A stretch of 64,000 bases of DNA from Exiguobacterium sibiricum 7-3 (GCF_000620865.1 NZ_KK211190.1:2369971-2433970), one strand, 5' to 3'. Numbered from the stretch's first letter, positions 45,091 to 53,449 are shown. Translations and numbers: made by a program. Notes: generated by a model not told the origin, from the letters alone.

Positions 45091-46767
45091 ATGCCTACTG
45101 AAATCTTATCGATTCACGATTTACACGTTGAGCTTCCGCAACAGACGTTGTTCCAACACATCTCGTTTTCCGTTCATCCGGGTGAGCATGTCGCCTTGGT
45201 CGGTGCCAATGGCGTCGGGAAGACCACGTTATTACAAATCATTCTCCAACAGATCAAGCCGACGTCCGGCGATATCTTCCGTGCATATAAAAACGCCGGT
45301 CATGTCGCCCAACACCTCTCTTCTGATGAACCGGCACTTCGTCTGGTCGAGCAAGCCGATCAAATTCGTTATCAGGCACGGGAACAAACACTCCACTCGC
45401 CATCCATCGAAGCGTACCAAGTCGCTCTGGATGTTGATGCTTTTTCACTCGAAGCGGACGCAGCACGTGCATTAAAAGAAGTTCAACTGCCTGAATACGT
45501 CTGGTCTCACCCCTTTGACACACTCAGCGGAGGCGAACAGACCCGCATCCAACTCGCCTGTCTGTTGGTCCAACAACCAGATTTCATTCTGCTAGACGAG
45601 CCGACCAATCACTTGGATGCCGACACATTGGATTGGTTGATTGAATGGATGCACCAGACACCCATCGCGATTCTTTACGTGTCACATGAACGTGCCTTCA
45701 TCGATGCAACGGCCGATGCCGTCATTGAGCTGACACCGAGTCTCGCAACACGTTATAAAGGCAACTATCAAACGTATCGCCAGCAAAAAGAACAGGAACG
45801 CCTGACCCAAGAACGCGAATATGAAAAACAGGAAAAAACACGCAAAGAACTGAAGCGGATGATCCATCAATACCAAAACTGGCATCAACAAGCTGTCGCC
45901 CATGCAAGCGAACGCGATCCATACGCCAAGAAAAAGGCAGCCAAACAAGCGAAAAAGTTCAAAGCAAAAGAAAAACAGCTCGAACAGGTACTAGATCAAC
46001 GGGTTGCCAAACCAGAAGCGGCACCGTCCGTTCATGTCGCGTTTGAAGCCGCATCCTTTGCAGCAAAGCAGTTGCTTTCATTGGACGCCGTTTCCTTTTC
46101 TTACGCGAGTCTCCCACTATTGAAACAGCTGACCTTCTCCATCCAGCAAGGAGACCGGATTGCCGTCATCGGTCGGAACGGTTCCGGAAAAACGACGTTG
46201 CTCCGTCTGATTCAAGGTGAACTGAATCCGACTCAAGGAACAATCATACGTCATCCGTCCCTGACGACCGGTTATTTTTCTCAGGCGCTTTCGAATTTAC
46301 CGACTTCCGGTTCTCTGTTGGACGCTTTGATGGAAGAGACAACGATTTCCGAGACCGATGCGCGGACGCTGTTCGCTTGTTTTCTATTTCGGCGTGACCG
46401 GGTCTATCAACCAATTGACGCAGCGAGCATGGGCGAGCGATGCCGGATCGCCTTCTTACGCCTCTATTTTTCCGGTGCCCGTCTGTTGATTTTGGATGAA
46501 CCGACCAACTACTTGGATTTAACGACCCGCGAACAAATCGAGGCGGCTCTCGATGTCTTTCCGGGTGAACTGTTGTTCGTTTCGCACGATCGTTACTTCA
46601 ATGACCGACTCTCGAACCGGACAATCGCGTTAGATCAAGAAGCTGTCGTCCATCCTGTCGGAACGAAACTACTCCGGGAACAACAACCAAGTGACATTCA
46701 AGCGATTCAGAACGATTTAAGACGTCTCGATGAATTGACGGGAACTGTTCATTTTGATCAGGATTAA
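45091..46767 (+). CDS. ABC-F ribosomal protection protein, VmlR-like
   Basis: 558 residues, two ABC domains without membrane segments. Walker A: GANGVGKTT and GRNGSGKTT. The first signature is LSGGEQTR; the second is degenerate (SMGERCR), as in many antibiotic-resistance ABC-F proteins. Both DEPTN motifs are present. The linker (about 225-310) is long, basic and coiled (EQERLTQEREYEKQEKTRKEL), the part that reaches the drug site. It likely confers resistance to lincosamide, streptogramin A or pleuromutilin drugs; specificity cannot be read. The leader-peptide attenuator upstream supports a resistance role. Confidence 0.82.
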   Translation: MPTEILSIHDLHVELPQQTLFQHISFSVHPGEHVALVGANGVGKTTLLQIILQQIKPTSGDIFRAYKNAGHVAQHLSSDEPALRLVEQADQIRYQAREQTLHSPSIEAYQVALDVDAFSLEADAARALKEVQLPEYVWSHPFDTLSGGEQTRIQLACLLVQQPDFILLDEPTNHLDADTLDWLIEWMHQTPIAILYVSHERAFIDATADAVIELTPSLATRYKGNYQTYRQQKEQERLTQEREYEKQEKTRKELKRMIHQYQNWHQQAVAHASERDPYAKKKAAKQAKKFKAKEKQLEQVLDQRVAKPEAAPSVHVAFEAASFAAKQLLSLDAVSFSYASLPLLKQLTFSIQQGDRIAVIGRNGSGKTTLLRLIQGELNPTQGTIIRHPSLTTGYFSQALSNLPTSGSLLDALMEETTISETDARTLFACFLFRRDRVYQPIDAASMGERCRIAFLRLYFSGARLLILDEPTNYLDLTTREQIEAALDVFPGELLFVSHDRYFNDRLSNRTIALDQEAVVHPVGTKLLREQQPSDIQAIQNDLRRLDELTGTVHFDQD

Positions 46768-46787
46768 ACCCTTTACCTTTTTTTAAC

Positions 46788-46838
46788 AAAACGAACGACG
46801 CCTCTCTGTTTAATCAGAAGGGCGTCGTTCGTTTTGTG
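46788..46838. terminator. Bidirectional terminator between ABC-F and rsgA-like genes
   Basis: AAAACGAACGACGCC pairs with GGCGTCGTTCGTTTT around TCTCTGTTTAATCAGAA, serving two convergent genes. Confidence 0.88.
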
Positions 46839-46851
46839 ATGTTAAATTAAA

Positions 46852-47901
46852 TCATCGTTTTTGATACTTCAATTTCGTTCGGGCCTGTGCCTGCTTGTGG
46901 ATCTTCTTCCACTTCTCTTTTTCGGCTGCTTGTAAGGCGACATTTTGTTTTCGTTCCGCATAGGCGACTTCACGTTTCAGTTTCAGGAAGCTGTCCCACC
47001 GTTCGTGCGACAAGCTTTCGTTCGCCAAAGCGGCTTGAACCGCACAGCCTGGCTCTTCGCCGTGCTGGCAGTCACGGAAACGGCAGGACTCTGCCAACGT
47101 CTCGATGTCTGAAAACGTCGATGCCAATCCCTCGGTTCCATCCAATAGTCCGAGTTCACGCATACCCGGTGTATCGACGAGTAACAAGCCACTCGACAAC
47201 CGTTTTAATTCCCGGTGTGTCGTCGTATGCCGTCCGCGCTCATCGTCCTCCCGAACGCCACCCGTTTCCATCAGCTGTTCTCCTGCCAAAGCATTAACGA
47301 GTGTTGATTTCCCGACACCGGACGATCCGACCAACACAATCGTCTCATTTGGTTGCAAAGCGTCTTTTAAGTCGTCCACCCCGTCACCCGTCAATGAATC
47401 CACGGCGAAATACGGTGTACCAAAGGCGACTGCTTCTATCTCCGACAGGAACTCGTCGACCGAATCGGCTAAACTTTTTTTCGTCAAGACGATAAGTGGT
47501 GTGACCCCGGCTTCCCAGGCAACCGTCAAATACCGCTCCAGTCGGCGAACGTTAAAATCATGTCCAAATGCCATGACGAGTAATGCGACGTCGACATTCG
47601 CGCAGATGATTTGTTCCTCAGTTTCCGTTCCGGCTGCTTTCCTGGAAAATTGCGTAGTCCGCGGCAAAACACGTTCAATCCGTCCCTTACCTGCTTCACG
47701 GTCCTTTTGAATCACCCAGTCCCCGACTGCCGGCAGTTCGGCTTTCGTCAAGGCTTCAAACCGCAACTTTCCGGATAACTCACTTAATGTTTCTCCGTCA
47801 GCTGTCATCACACGAAATTGCTTTTGAAAGGCTGCCGTGATACGACCTAACTGTTCATTTATTCCGACTTCATGTGCCGGTATTTTACCCCATTCGTTCA
47901 A
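46852..47901 (-). CDS. rsgA: RsgA-family circularly permuted GTPase (diverged paralogue)
   Basis: 349 residues, longer than typical RsgA, from a TTG at 47899-47901 with AGGAGG 7 nt upstream. An N-terminal OB fold is followed by permuted GTPase motifs in the order G4 (VLTKKSLAD), G1 (GSSGVGKST), G2 (RHTTTHREL) and G3 (DTPGMRELGL). A zinc knuckle follows (CRFRDCQHGEEPGC), then a basic tail (KKIHKQAQARTKLKYQKR). RsgA assists 30S maturation. G4 lacks the usual Asp (TKxD reads TKKS), which may alter nucleotide preference. A 21-codon leader ORF with a hairpin precedes it. Probably a second, regulated copy. Confidence 0.8.
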   Translation of the reverse strand: MNEWGKIPAHEVGINEQLGRITAAFQKQFRVMTADGETLSELSGKLRFEALTKAELPAVGDWVIQKDREAGKGRIERVLPRTTQFSRKAAGTETEEQIICANVDVALLVMAFGHDFNVRRLERYLTVAWEAGVTPLIVLTKKSLADSVDEFLSEIEAVAFGTPYFAVDSLTGDGVDDLKDALQPNETIVLVGSSGVGKSTLVNALAGEQLMETGGVREDDERGRHTTTHRELKRLSSGLLLVDTPGMRELGLLDGTEGLASTFSDIETLAESCRFRDCQHGEEPGCAVQAALANESLSHERWDSFLKLKREVAYAERKQNVALQAAEKEKWKKIHKQAQARTKLKYQKR

Positions 47902-47920
47902 TTGGTTTCCTCCTCTGATT

Positions 47921-47986
47921 TTAAGGGAGGGAAACCCCTCCCTGTGTTCCGATATGGTTTTCTGTTACGTAGCTGATTGCATACAT
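47921..47986 (-). CDS. Leader ORF upstream of the RsgA-like gene (21 codons)
   Basis: MYAISYVTENHIGTQGGVSLP, with AGAGGAG 10 nt before the ATG. Its last codons form the left and right arms of an 8-bp GC-rich hairpin (47924-47943), and its stop is 19 nt before the TTG of the GTPase gene, which has its own AGGAGG. Coding potential rests on RBS and position; a regulatory role is inferred by analogy with leader-peptide attenuators. Confidence 0.5.
   Translation of the reverse strand: MYAISYVTENHIGTQGGVSLP
47924..47943 (-). promoter_or_regulatory. GC-rich hairpin in the rsgA leader
   Basis: AGGGAGGG-GTTT-CCCTCCCT on the minus strand, an 8-bp perfect stem overlapping the end of the leader ORF. 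It is followed by TAAAATC rather than a T-run, so it may act on translation or as a weak pause site. Confidence 0.55.
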
Positions 47987-48029
47987 AAAAACACCACTCC
48001 TCTCGTTTCTGTTAGTCGAATTTTACCAT

Positions 48030-48035
48030 ATTATA
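48030..48035 (-). promoter_or_regulatory. -10 element for the rsgA leader transcript
   Basis: TATAAT on the minus strand with no recognisable -35 upstream; GGTCCGGTCCG occupies that position, which hints at an activator-dependent promoter. Confidence 0.35.
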
Positions 48036-48108
48036 CGGACCGGACCTAGCGAAGCTATGGAAGTCAGACCTTCATACTCCGCCTCAAGTCGGAGACAATT
48101 ACGGTCCG
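48036..48108. repeat. Cloverleaf-like set of inverted repeats between rsgA and liaI
   Basis: An outer 7-bp stem (CGGACCG 48036-48042 with CGGTCCG 48102-48108) encloses three hairpins: CCTAGC-GAA-GCTATGG (48045-48060), GAAG/CTTC (48060-48073) and CTCCG/CGGAG (48077-48094). Total 73 nt. It is not a tRNA: the arms do not match D- and T-arm rules and there is an extra single-stranded part. It may be operator DNA for the divergent promoters or a structured RNA. Confidence 0.5.
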
Positions 48109-48173
48109 AAGGGCGTCGTGCCTCCCTGCTTCTTCCCTTAAGATAAGAGTATCAAGAAAAAGGAGGCTTCATC

Positions 48174-48551
48174 ATGAAGCAATCAAAAGGAAAACAGGTC
48201 TTGATGGCACTTGCCGGTCTCGCCCTTCTCGCTGTCGTCATCGGTACATTACCGCACATGATCGGACTCGGGCTCGGTGCGCTCCTCGCATTTTATGCCA
48301 TCAGTAAGTTTGTCCAAACATCAAAAGTTTTCGCGAAAATCGGATTCGGATTACTCGCTGCACTCGGAATCGGTCTTGCCTTGTCGAACATTTGGGCCGT
48401 CGTCGGAATCGCTGCTGCACTGGCACTTTACATCGGATACATGCGCATGAAAATGCAACGCGTCGATTTAAATCAATTGTTTGCCCGCCGTCGTCCAACC
48501 ACTTCGACCCACTTTGAAGCCGATTGGAAAGACCTCAATCAAAAACGCTAA
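48174..48551 (+). CDS. liaI: LiaI-like membrane protein (lmo0954 type)
   Basis: 125 residues with three to four hydrophobic segments (VLMALAGLALLAVVIGTLP, IGLGLGALLAFYAISKFV, KIGFGLLAALGIGLAL, VGIAAALALYIGYMRM) and a basic tail. It is first in the operon before a PspA-family gene and LiaFSR, as in Listeria and Bacillus, where the membrane partner recruits the PspA protein. AGGAGG precedes the start. Confidence 0.75.
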   Translation: MKQSKGKQVLMALAGLALLAVVIGTLPHMIGLGLGALLAFYAISKFVQTSKVFAKIGFGLLAALGIGLALSNIWAVVGIAAALALYIGYMRMKMQRVDLNQLFARRRPTTSTHFEADWKDLNQKR

Positions 48552-48613
48552 TACGCAGACAGTACATCACTGCCAAACATTTTGCTGATCCAACATCCAA
48601 GGAGGAATTTTTC

Positions 48614-49237
48614 ATGAAAAATGTATTTGATCAATTAAACGAGTTTGCGAACCAAATGATGACGGAAGTTAAAAAAGCGGCCGACCAAGGGGAAGCGCCT
48701 GCCAAGAAGTTGGTCCGCCACATTCGGACGACTGAGTCGGATTTAAAAGAAATTGATCGTTTACTTGAACGTCAGCGGACGTTGCTTGTCGAACTGACGC
48801 ATAAACAAGATGAAGCAAAAGAGTTGGCAGACAAACGCTTTAAGCAGGTCGAAATCGCCAAAGAAGCGAACGAACAAGAACTTGCGGAACGGGCGGCGAT
48901 CGAGTCGAAACATTACGGGGAACAGTTCCGTTTCTTTGAAGAACTGATCGTCGAAACGAAACGTGAGCTCAATCAGCTCGAACGGGAAGCACTGGAATTA
49001 AAACTGAAGCTGGAAGATTTACAAAACAAACGGTATGAATGGATGATGCGCGAAAACGTCTCGAATTTAAAATCGAAGATGAACCAGGTGCTAGAACGTG
49101 AACCAAATGCTACTATTAAACAAGAACAACATCCATTTACAACAGACGAACCTGAACCGAAGGAAGAGGAAGCTCCGATTGCAGAAGATGATATCGATGC
49201 CCGGATTGCCGATCTCGAACGTCGTTTCCAAAAATAA
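48614..49237 (+). CDS. liaH: PspA/IM30-family protein LiaH
   Basis: 207 residues from the ATG at 48614, which has AAGGAGG; the open frame upstream overlaps liaI and has no RBS. It is almost entirely coiled-coil helix (ESDLKEIDRLLERQRTLLVEL, LIVETKRELNQLEREALELKLKLEDL). There is an acidic tail (PEPKEEEAPIAEDDIDARIADLERRF). PspA proteins form membrane-stabilising oligomers under envelope stress. Confidence 0.85.
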   Translation: MKNVFDQLNEFANQMMTEVKKAADQGEAPAKKLVRHIRTTESDLKEIDRLLERQRTLLVELTHKQDEAKELADKRFKQVEIAKEANEQELAERAAIESKHYGEQFRFFEELIVETKRELNQLEREALELKLKLEDLQNKRYEWMMRENVSNLKSKMNQVLEREPNATIKQEQHPFTTDEPEPKEEEAPIAEDDIDARIADLERRFQK

Positions 49238-49296
49238 GTATTCGGACGAAGGAGGCATTCTTGCCTCCCTTTGTCATGTCAGGAAGGAGATTGCCC

Positions 49297-50016
49297 GTGC
49301 GACGATTAAGTACAAAACAACTAGTCGGCTACGTGTCGATCCTGTTTGCTCTCGGATTATTTTATGATTTGATGACAGGTGCGGGAAACGTGTTATTCGG
49401 AGTTCTTTTCCCTTTCCTCTTGTACTATGTCGGGATTCATTTCCGAAAAAGAAATCATGAAAAACTGGCTATCCTGTTTTATATCGTTGGTACAATCATC
49501 TTAGCCGGTGTCGTCCTCAGTTCAGCAGCGATTGGATTTGTCATCGCCGGCATCTTGCTGTATCTCGGAATCATTCTCGTCACACGTCACTCTGTCCGGG
49601 AATTTTTCTTCTCAAAAATTTCACCGAGTCTTTACGAAGAGGAAGGCATTAAGATTCAACCGGCCTACTCGTTTGCGACACAACAAGAACTGCCCTATGT
49701 CTTAAAAGATTTGAGTGAACAATTCATCGTTCGTGATCTCGAAATCGACTTGACACATGCCTATGTTCCGGAAGGCGAGACACTGATCGTTGTCAGTGGT
49801 GTCGTCGGCGATGTCCGGATCTTGTTACCGTCCGGTTACGACTACACACTCGACACATCGATCGGTTTCGGGAGCGTCAAAACAGATGTCCGCCGTATTC
49901 CTACTTTCTTCAACCGCCGAATCCAGTACCGTGCCCCCGAATATGACGAGGCTGTCCGAAAAGTCCGGATTCATGTCATGCTCGGCATCGGGAACGTGGA
50001 GGTGACCTCGATATGA
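49297..50016 (+). CDS. liaF: LiaF-like inhibitor membrane protein
   Basis: 239 residues from a GTG at 49297, with GGAAGGAG 7 nt upstream. Four transmembrane segments occupy the first 105 residues. A cytoplasmic beta-helix-like domain follows (FIVRDLEIDLTHAYVPEGETLIVVSGVVGDVRILLP), the LiaF C-terminal domain. In Bacillus, LiaF holds LiaS off. It overlaps liaS by 4 nt. Confidence 0.88.
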   Translation: MRRLSTKQLVGYVSILFALGLFYDLMTGAGNVLFGVLFPFLLYYVGIHFRKRNHEKLAILFYIVGTIILAGVVLSSAAIGFVIAGILLYLGIILVTRHSVREFFFSKISPSLYEEEGIKIQPAYSFATQQELPYVLKDLSEQFIVRDLEIDLTHAYVPEGETLIVVSGVVGDVRILLPSGYDYTLDTSIGFGSVKTDVRRIPTFFNRRIQYRAPEYDEAVRKVRIHVMLGIGNVEVTSI

Positions 50017-51038
50017 AACGTGATCAATTTCCGCTTGGTGTCATCGCACTCCAGGTCATGACCGGTTTTTTAACGGCTGTGATGACGACGTTATTATTTT
50101 TAAGTACACGCCAGGTCAATTGGCATGTACTTTTCGTCCGTCAACAGGACTTTCCTGTTTTTCTGCTTGTCATCGGTTTATCTCTTTTATTACCGTTAGC
50201 AGTTGGCAGTATCCACTATTTCTTTTTACGGCGTGATTTCAAGAGAGTTACGACGGCCATCATCGAACTGGAACAAGGAAAAGAAGTGACGATTGTCAAC
50301 GGTCCCTATTTCCATACGCTGACGCGTCTGTCCCGTATCGGGAAACGGATTGATGAACAGGTCGAAACCGTTCAAAAAATCAGTACCCGTCCCCAACATA
50401 TCGAACAAGTCCGTGTCCAGGCCATCACGGAGGAACGAAAACGGCTTGCCCGTGATTTACACGACTCTGTTTCCCAGCAGCTGTATGCCATCTCGATGAT
50501 GACGACAGCAGCGAAACAGACGATTCTGACGCAACCGGAAACAGCTGCCAAACAAATTGATTTGGTCGAAACGATGGCCCAGACGGCACAGTCAGAAATG
50601 CGTTCCCTTTTGTTACAGTTACGACCGGTGGAACTAGAAGGTATGACCCTTCAGCAAGGTCTGACTCAATTGTTAGAAGAATTATCAAGAAAGCAGTCAA
50701 CCGAGTTGAGTTGGAAGCTTGAAGCCATCGAATTACCCCGCCCGATTGAAAACGAATTGTTCCGGATTGTCCAAGAAGGGCTGACCAATGCGTTGCGTCA
50801 TGCCAAAGCTTCACATATGGACATTGAACTTCGTCAATTCAATGACACAGTCATCTTAAGCATGAATGATGACGGTGTCGGTTTTATCGTCGATGAAAAA
50901 AAACTCGCTTCTTACGGCATCAACTCGATGCGGGAACGAACAGCCGAGATGGGTGGAACGATTCGTCTAGTCAGTGTTCCGGGACAAGGAACGCAAATTG
51001 AAGTAAAATTAAGAAAAGATCGGATGGTGCAAGTATGA
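50013..51038 (+). CDS. liaS: Sensor histidine kinase LiaS
   Basis: 341 residues. Two transmembrane segments with a very short outside loop (intramembrane-sensing type) are followed by a HAMP-like region and a HisKA_3 domain with His in ERKRLARDLHDSVSQQLYAISMM (near 150). HATPase: ENELFRIVQEGLTNALRHAKA and MNDDGVGF. It phosphorylates LiaR. It overlaps liaR by ATGA. Confidence 0.92.
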   Translation: MKRDQFPLGVIALQVMTGFLTAVMTTLLFLSTRQVNWHVLFVRQQDFPVFLLVIGLSLLLPLAVGSIHYFFLRRDFKRVTTAIIELEQGKEVTIVNGPYFHTLTRLSRIGKRIDEQVETVQKISTRPQHIEQVRVQAITEERKRLARDLHDSVSQQLYAISMMTTAAKQTILTQPETAAKQIDLVETMAQTAQSEMRSLLLQLRPVELEGMTLQQGLTQLLEELSRKQSTELSWKLEAIELPRPIENELFRIVQEGLTNALRHAKASHMDIELRQFNDTVILSMNDDGVGFIVDEKKLASYGINSMRERTAEMGGTIRLVSVPGQGTQIEVKLRKDRMVQV

Positions 51039-51664
51039 TACGTGTGTTATTAGTCGATGATCACGAAATGGTCCGTGCGGGTGTTTCTGCTTTTTTGTCC
51101 ACTCAAGCAGATATCGAGGTCGTAGCAGAAGCATCAGATGGACAAGCAGGTGCTGAGCTTGCATTGAAACATCGTCCGGATGTCGTTTTAATGGATTTAG
51201 TCATGGAGCCGGTCGATGGGGTTGAAGGAACACGTTTGATTCGAAAAGAATGGCCAGATGCCAAGATTTTAGTCGTCACCAGCTTTTTAGATGATGAAAA
51301 AGTCTATCCTGTCATCGAGGCCGGTGCAATGAGTTACGTCTTAAAAACAGCAAGTGCCTTTGAGATTGCGGAAGCGATTCGAAAAACAGCAAGCGGTCAA
51401 TCCGTCATGGCGGCGCAAGTCACCGGTAAAATGATGGAACGTTTAAGAAAACCAACGAGCCATCTCCATGATGATTTGACAGAACGTGAACAGGAAGTCT
51501 TGCAACTGATGGCACGTGGAATGGCGAACCAGGAAATTGCCGATGAGCTGTTCATCTCTTTGAAGACTGTCAAAACTCACGTTTCGAACATCTTGTCGAA
51601 GCTTGATGTCGTTGACCGTACACAAGCTGTCGTTTATGCGTTTAAACACAACATCGTTAAGTAA
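51035..51664 (+). CDS. liaR: Response regulator LiaR (NarL family)
   Basis: 209 residues. Receiver with DDHE (near 9), phospho-acceptor Asp in VVLMDLVMEPVDG (near 54) and Lys in YVLKTAS. LuxR-type helix-turn-helix at the C-terminus: LTEREQEVLQLMARGMANQEIADELFISLKTVKTHVSNIL. It likely drives the liaI promoter and perhaps the divergent rsgA promoter. Last gene of the operon. Confidence 0.93.
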   Translation: MIRVLLVDDHEMVRAGVSAFLSTQADIEVVAEASDGQAGAELALKHRPDVVLMDLVMEPVDGVEGTRLIRKEWPDAKILVVTSFLDDEKVYPVIEAGAMSYVLKTASAFEIAEAIRKTASGQSVMAAQVTGKMMERLRKPTSHLHDDLTEREQEVLQLMARGMANQEIADELFISLKTVKTHVSNILSKLDVVDRTQAVVYAFKHNIVK

Positions 51665-51712
51665 TCTTCAGTATTCTTCTATACTTACAATTGCTCTCAT
51701 ACTCAATGAAAA

Positions 51713-51749
51713 TGACCGGGTTCCTCCTGTATCTCAGAGGAACCCGGTC
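51713..51749. terminator. Bidirectional terminator between lia and oxidase operons
   Basis: GACCGGGTTCCTC pairs with GAGGAACCCGGTC around CTGTATCTCA, between convergent liaR and the oxidase subunit I gene. Confidence 0.8.
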
Positions 51750-51757
51750 TCGTTCTG

Positions 51758-53449
51758 TCACCACAATTTCCAGCCTGGTGCTCCAGGCGGCGCATTCTCA
51801 ATCATATGCCAAATTGGAACTGTATAGGCAAATGCAATTAACGCAAACGTCACGAAAATCCAAAGCTTCCAATTCTCGAAGAACAGTGGAGTTTGCATCG
51901 CTGCTTCTTCTGTTTCGGCAACAGGGAACTCTTCCATCCCTTTCGGTGCCCGGAAAGCGAGCTGGAACATCGCAAATAAGAACAGCAGAATCGAAAGGAA
52001 TAAAATCGTTCCGCCGATCGCCATCGCCACGTGGTAAGGAATCCAGTCTGCGACAAGAGAATCCTTGAAGTAAGCCGCAGGGCCGGTCCGTCTCGGATTA
52101 CCGAGCAGTCCTGAGATGTGCATCGCTGTCGACATAAACAGCATACCAATCGTCCATAACATCGTTTGAACCAGTCCGATCCGGTTGAGTTGTTTCGTCA
52201 ACGTCCGCCCTCTGAGCAACGGAACCAGCCAGTAAGCCGTTCCAAAAAACGTTAAGGCAACGGCAGCTCCGACCGTGATATGAAAATGACCGGTCACCCA
52301 CAGTGTGTTATGGACAACAATGTTTAATTGATGCGACGCATTGATGACTCCACCTGCTCCCGCCGGAATGAAAAATAACATTCCGACAAACGGTGCTAAA
52401 AAGCGGACATCCCGGTAAGGCATCTTCTTGATCCATCCGAACAGTCCGGTTGCGCCTTGACGTCGTCCTGCCAATTCAAACGTCGCAAACATCGAGAAAG
52501 CTGTCATCAAGGATGGAATGATGACAAGAAACGTGAGGACGACCTGAATGTATTTCCAAAAGGCTGAGATACCCGGTTCGAGCAATTGATGATGAAATCC
52601 GACCGGGAAAGAAAACAGTAAGAATAATAAAAATGACATCCGGGCTAATGCATCTGAAAAAATCTTCCCTCCGACGATTTTCGGAATCACAGTGTACCAG
52701 ACGATATATGCCGGTAACAGCCAAAAATACACAAGCGGATGACCAAAGTACCAAAAGAGCGTCCGTGACAACTCAATCCCGACTTTATCCGTCCACCCGA
52801 GTGACAACGGTAAGAGTTGAAACAAAATCGTAGCAGCGACACCGAGTGTCGCGACGACCCATAACAATACCGTCATGATGCTCATGTATGCTTGAAGCGG
52901 TGGATGAACGCCATTGTGTTCCCGTTTATAATCCGCGTACATCCGGAACATCGCACCGGAAGAAATCCACGTCCCGACAACAAAGATGACGAGTCCGATA
53001 TAGAAGACCGGGTGAGCTTTCAATGGTGCATAAAAGGTATATAAAACAGAGGCTTCCCCTGCGAGGACCATCCATGTGACGAGGACGACACCAAGCATCA
53101 TAAACCAAAATCCGACCCAACCAAGCCGTCTTGGAAATTCTTCGAAACGGCCAAACGATTGTCCTAAAAAAGAAAATAGTAAGCCAAAAATAAATAATGT
53201 CGTAAATACAATCGCCAGCATCAACCCGTGGGCCGTCAATAATTCATAATAACCAACGCCTGCAATTTCCGGAATCACACCTGTCCGGACGAGTGTCTGC
53301 AGTAAACCGCATAACCCGCCAATCAACAAGGCGACGAGCGAAAAGCTGACATGGGCAAAAGCCAGTTTTGCTTCCTTTAGTCCAATGGCCGTCGCCGGCA
53401 TTCCCCGCTCCATCTCAAACTCTTTTAATTTTCTCGAAATGGCATTCAT
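51758..53449 (-). CDS. ba3-type cytochrome c oxidase subunit I
   Basis: 563 residues, about 13 membrane helices. Haem and copper ligands are recognisable: GYYELLTAHGLMLA (low-spin haem His), GHPLVYFWLLPAYIVWY (CuB His and Tyr), GFHHQLLEPG (CuB histidines) and GHFHITVGAAVALTFFG (haem a3 and low-spin His). Shape and motifs are of the B-type (ba3) oxidases, which have high oxygen affinity. It is coupled to subunit II (adjacent stop and start). Confidence 0.9.
   Translation of the reverse strand: MNAISRKLKEFEMERGMPATAIGLKEAKLAFAHVSFSLVALLIGGLCGLLQTLVRTGVIPEIAGVGYYELLTAHGLMLAIVFTTLFIFGLLFSFLGQSFGRFEEFPRRLGWVGFWFMMLGVVLVTWMVLAGEASVLYTFYAPLKAHPVFYIGLVIFVVGTWISSGAMFRMYADYKREHNGVHPPLQAYMSIMTVLLWVVATLGVAATILFQLLPLSLGWTDKVGIELSRTLFWYFGHPLVYFWLLPAYIVWYTVIPKIVGGKIFSDALARMSFLLFLLFSFPVGFHHQLLEPGISAFWKYIQVVLTFLVIIPSLMTAFSMFATFELAGRRQGATGLFGWIKKMPYRDVRFLAPFVGMLFFIPAGAGGVINASHQLNIVVHNTLWVTGHFHITVGAAVALTFFGTAYWLVPLLRGRTLTKQLNRIGLVQTMLWTIGMLFMSTAMHISGLLGNPRRTGPAAYFKDSLVADWIPYHVAMAIGGTILFLSILLFLFAMFQLAFRAPKGMEEFPVAETEEAAMQTPLFFENWKLWIFVTFALIAFAYTVPIWHMIENAPPGAPGWKLW

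Noticed and set aside
48036-48108. tRNA gene suggested by a 73-nt cloverleaf with a 7-bp outer stem
   Set aside because: The inner arms do not have D-, anticodon- or T-arm lengths, the last arm is not adjacent to the outer stem, no TTCRA loop is present, and it lies at divergent promoters.
48524-48613. N-terminal extension of LiaH to 48524
   Set aside because: It overlaps the end of liaI in another frame; the ATG at 48614 has a strong AAGGAGG and matches the PspA family start.
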